NCBI GenBank assembly: GCA_038230415.1
Contig: JBBRNH010000072.1
Span: 1-31,572, forward strand
Direction: 5' to 3'
From: JBBRNH01 sp038230415
GTDB lineage: Bacteria > Bacteroidota > Bacteroidia > Cytophagales > Spirosomataceae
Length of the DNA: 31,572 bases
Shown: piece after piece, positions 30,465-31,572 of the stretch
Numbering within the stretch: the first letter of the stretch is position 1
How the letters are laid out: each line of letters begins with the position of its first letter
Notes under the pieces: model-generated
Seen by the model: only the letters and a program-made list of their open reading frames with translations
Database searches by the model: none
Told to the model about the DNA's origin: nothing
Program-made: the position numbers and the translations under genes

Positions 30465-31499
30465 ATGTTACAAAATGATTTACTGCTCCGGGCCGCGCGG
30501 GGCGAAACCGTGGAGCGGGTTCCGGTCTGGATGATGCGGCAGGCGGGCCGGATTCTGGCCGAATACCGGGCTGTGCGTGAGCGGGCGGGCAACTTTATTA
30601 CGCTTGCCAAAACGCCCGAATTAGCCGCCGAAGTGACCATTCAACCCGTTAATCTGCTGGGTGTTGATGCCGCCATTATTTTTTCGGATATTCTGGTCGT
30701 ACCCGAAGCAATGGGCCTGCCCTACGAAATGGTTGAAAGCCGGGGGCCGGTGTTTCCCGAAACCATTCGTACCACCGCCGACCTCGCCCGGCTGCGTGTG
30801 GCCGATGCCGAAACTGATTTAGGATATGTTTTGGCTGCTATCCGGCTGACCAAGCAGGAGTTAGCGAATCGGGTGCCGTTGATTGGCTTTGCCGGTGCGC
30901 CGTTCACCATTTTCTGTTATATGACCGAAGGGAAAGGCTCAAAAACGTTTTCGGTCGCCAAGAAACTGCTCTACACTGACCCTGTTTTTGCCCACGCCCT
31001 GCTGCAACGCATCACCGACAGCACGATTAGCTATTTACAGGCCCAAATCAGGGCCGGGGCCGATCTCGTTCAGTTGTTTGATTCCTGGGCCGGGATTCTC
31101 TCGCCCGCGCAGTACGAAACGTTTTCGTTGCCGTATATCCGGCAGATTTGCGCGGTTCTTGCCGCCGAACAGCCCCAAACGCCCGTAACGGTTTTTGCCA
31201 AAGGTGCGTTTTTTGCCCGGCAAGCCATCGGTCAACTGCCCTGCGCAGTGATTGGTTTAGACTGGAACATGGACGCGGCAGAATCGCGGCAGTTGATTCC
31301 CGGAAAAACCCTGCAAGGCAACCTTGACCCCTGCGTTCTCTACGCTGATTTTGGGCAAATCCGGGCCGAAGTGAAGCAGATGCTCGCGGCTTTCGGAACG
31401 GAACGATACATCGCTAACCTCGGTCACGGTATTTATCCCGACACTAACCCCGACGCGGCCCGGTGTTTTGTGGAAGCGGTTAAGGAGTTATCTGTTTGA
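30465..31499 (+). CDS. hemE: Uroporphyrinogen III decarboxylase
   Basis: The ATG at 30465 gives 344 residues, full length for HemE. The signature N-terminal 'VPVWMMRQAGRILAEYR' contains the substrate-binding arginines. 'FSDILVVPEAMGLPYEM' holds the catalytic aspartate, 'GFAGAPFTIFCYMTEGKGSK' and 'LFDSWAGILSP' line the pocket, and the C-terminal 'GNLDPCVLY' and 'LGHGIYPDTNPD' motifs are intact. It decarboxylates the four acetate side chains of uroporphyrinogen III to coproporphyrinogen III in haem synthesis. No other hem gene is visible. I rejected a start 30 bases upstream because it would place the promoter-like word inside the gene. Confidence 0.95.
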   Translation: MLQNDLLLRAARGETVERVPVWMMRQAGRILAEYRAVRERAGNFITLAKTPELAAEVTIQPVNLLGVDAAIIFSDILVVPEAMGLPYEMVESRGPVFPETIRTTADLARLRVADAETDLGYVLAAIRLTKQELANRVPLIGFAGAPFTIFCYMTEGKGSKTFSVAKKLLYTDPVFAHALLQRITDSTISYLQAQIRAGADLVQLFDSWAGILSPAQYETFSLPYIRQICAVLAAEQPQTPVTVFAKGAFFARQAIGQLPCAVIGLDWNMDAAESRQLIPGKTLQGNLDPCVLYADFGQIRAEVKQMLAAFGTERYIANLGHGIYPDTNPDAARCFVEAVKELSV

Positions 31500-31504
31500 G
31501 GTAG

Positions 31505-31522
31505 CGCGGGTGGAAACCCGCG
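31505..31522. terminator. GC-rich hairpin after hemE
   Basis: CGCGGGT (31505-31511), loop GGAA, ACCCGCG (31516-31522), six bases past the hemE stop. It is followed by AAAAAG, not a T-run, so factor-independent termination on this strand is uncertain. It may be another dispersed hairpin. Confidence 0.4.
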
Positions 31523-31572
31523 AAAAAGTAACGCGGGGGTCAAGGTTGCCTTGCAGGGTTTTTCCGGGAATC

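Overview
The window reads as chromosomal DNA of a Bacteroidota bacterium, most likely Cytophagales (Spirosoma-like). The signs are a large Oar-like TonB-dependent receptor, DUF547 and BamA-type envelope proteins, TAnnTTTG-type promoter words, poor Shine-Dalgarno sites and GC-rich codon use over about 28 kb. Assignment is by family recognition only; no search was run.

The first ~3.6 kb is different. It is strongly AT-rich and carries three one-gene units: a partial acyltransferase, a trypsin-like protease and a DUF5694 protein. Each is followed by a ~180-200 bp imperfect palindrome (667-864, 2337-2531, 3436-~3613) laid out like an oversized integron attC site. The last palindrome loses its right end where it meets a 5'-truncated hicA, which still overlaps hicB by ATGA. 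I read this as a cassette array whose edge has cut into a HicAB locus.

From 4.0 to 11.4 kb, after one plus-strand lipoprotein gene, genes run on the minus strand: DUF547, an FAD oxidoreductase, a NosR/CcoG-like membrane 4Fe-4S protein, a DUF6134-like exported protein, then LemA and two TPM-domain proteins. From 11.5 to 23.3 kb genes run on the plus strand: a second, divergent DUF547 paralogue, a TIGR04282-type transferase, a TonB-dependent receptor, a nucleoside hydrolase with a methylthioribose-kinase-like enzyme, a BamA-type barrel, then a tight run of ATP-grasp, TIGR04283-type glycosyltransferase and two SDR enzymes. From 23.4 kb on: two linked membrane proteins (one DUF2157) on the minus strand, a divergent FAN1-like VRR-NUC nuclease, a cystathionine gamma-synthase-type enzyme, RidA, a Ycf48-like Asp-box protein and hemE.

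The intergenic DNA is rich in repeats. The clearest is a 145 bp MITE-like element present twice (9043-9187 and 30226-30370). It has 15 bp inverted ends, 8 bp target duplications (one perfect, one 7/8) and an internal hairpin whose stem differs between copies by three compensated base-pair changes. A third copy at 16125-16396 has its hairpin amplified three times. Other palindromes lie at 5437-5526, 27250-27277 and 28477-28598.
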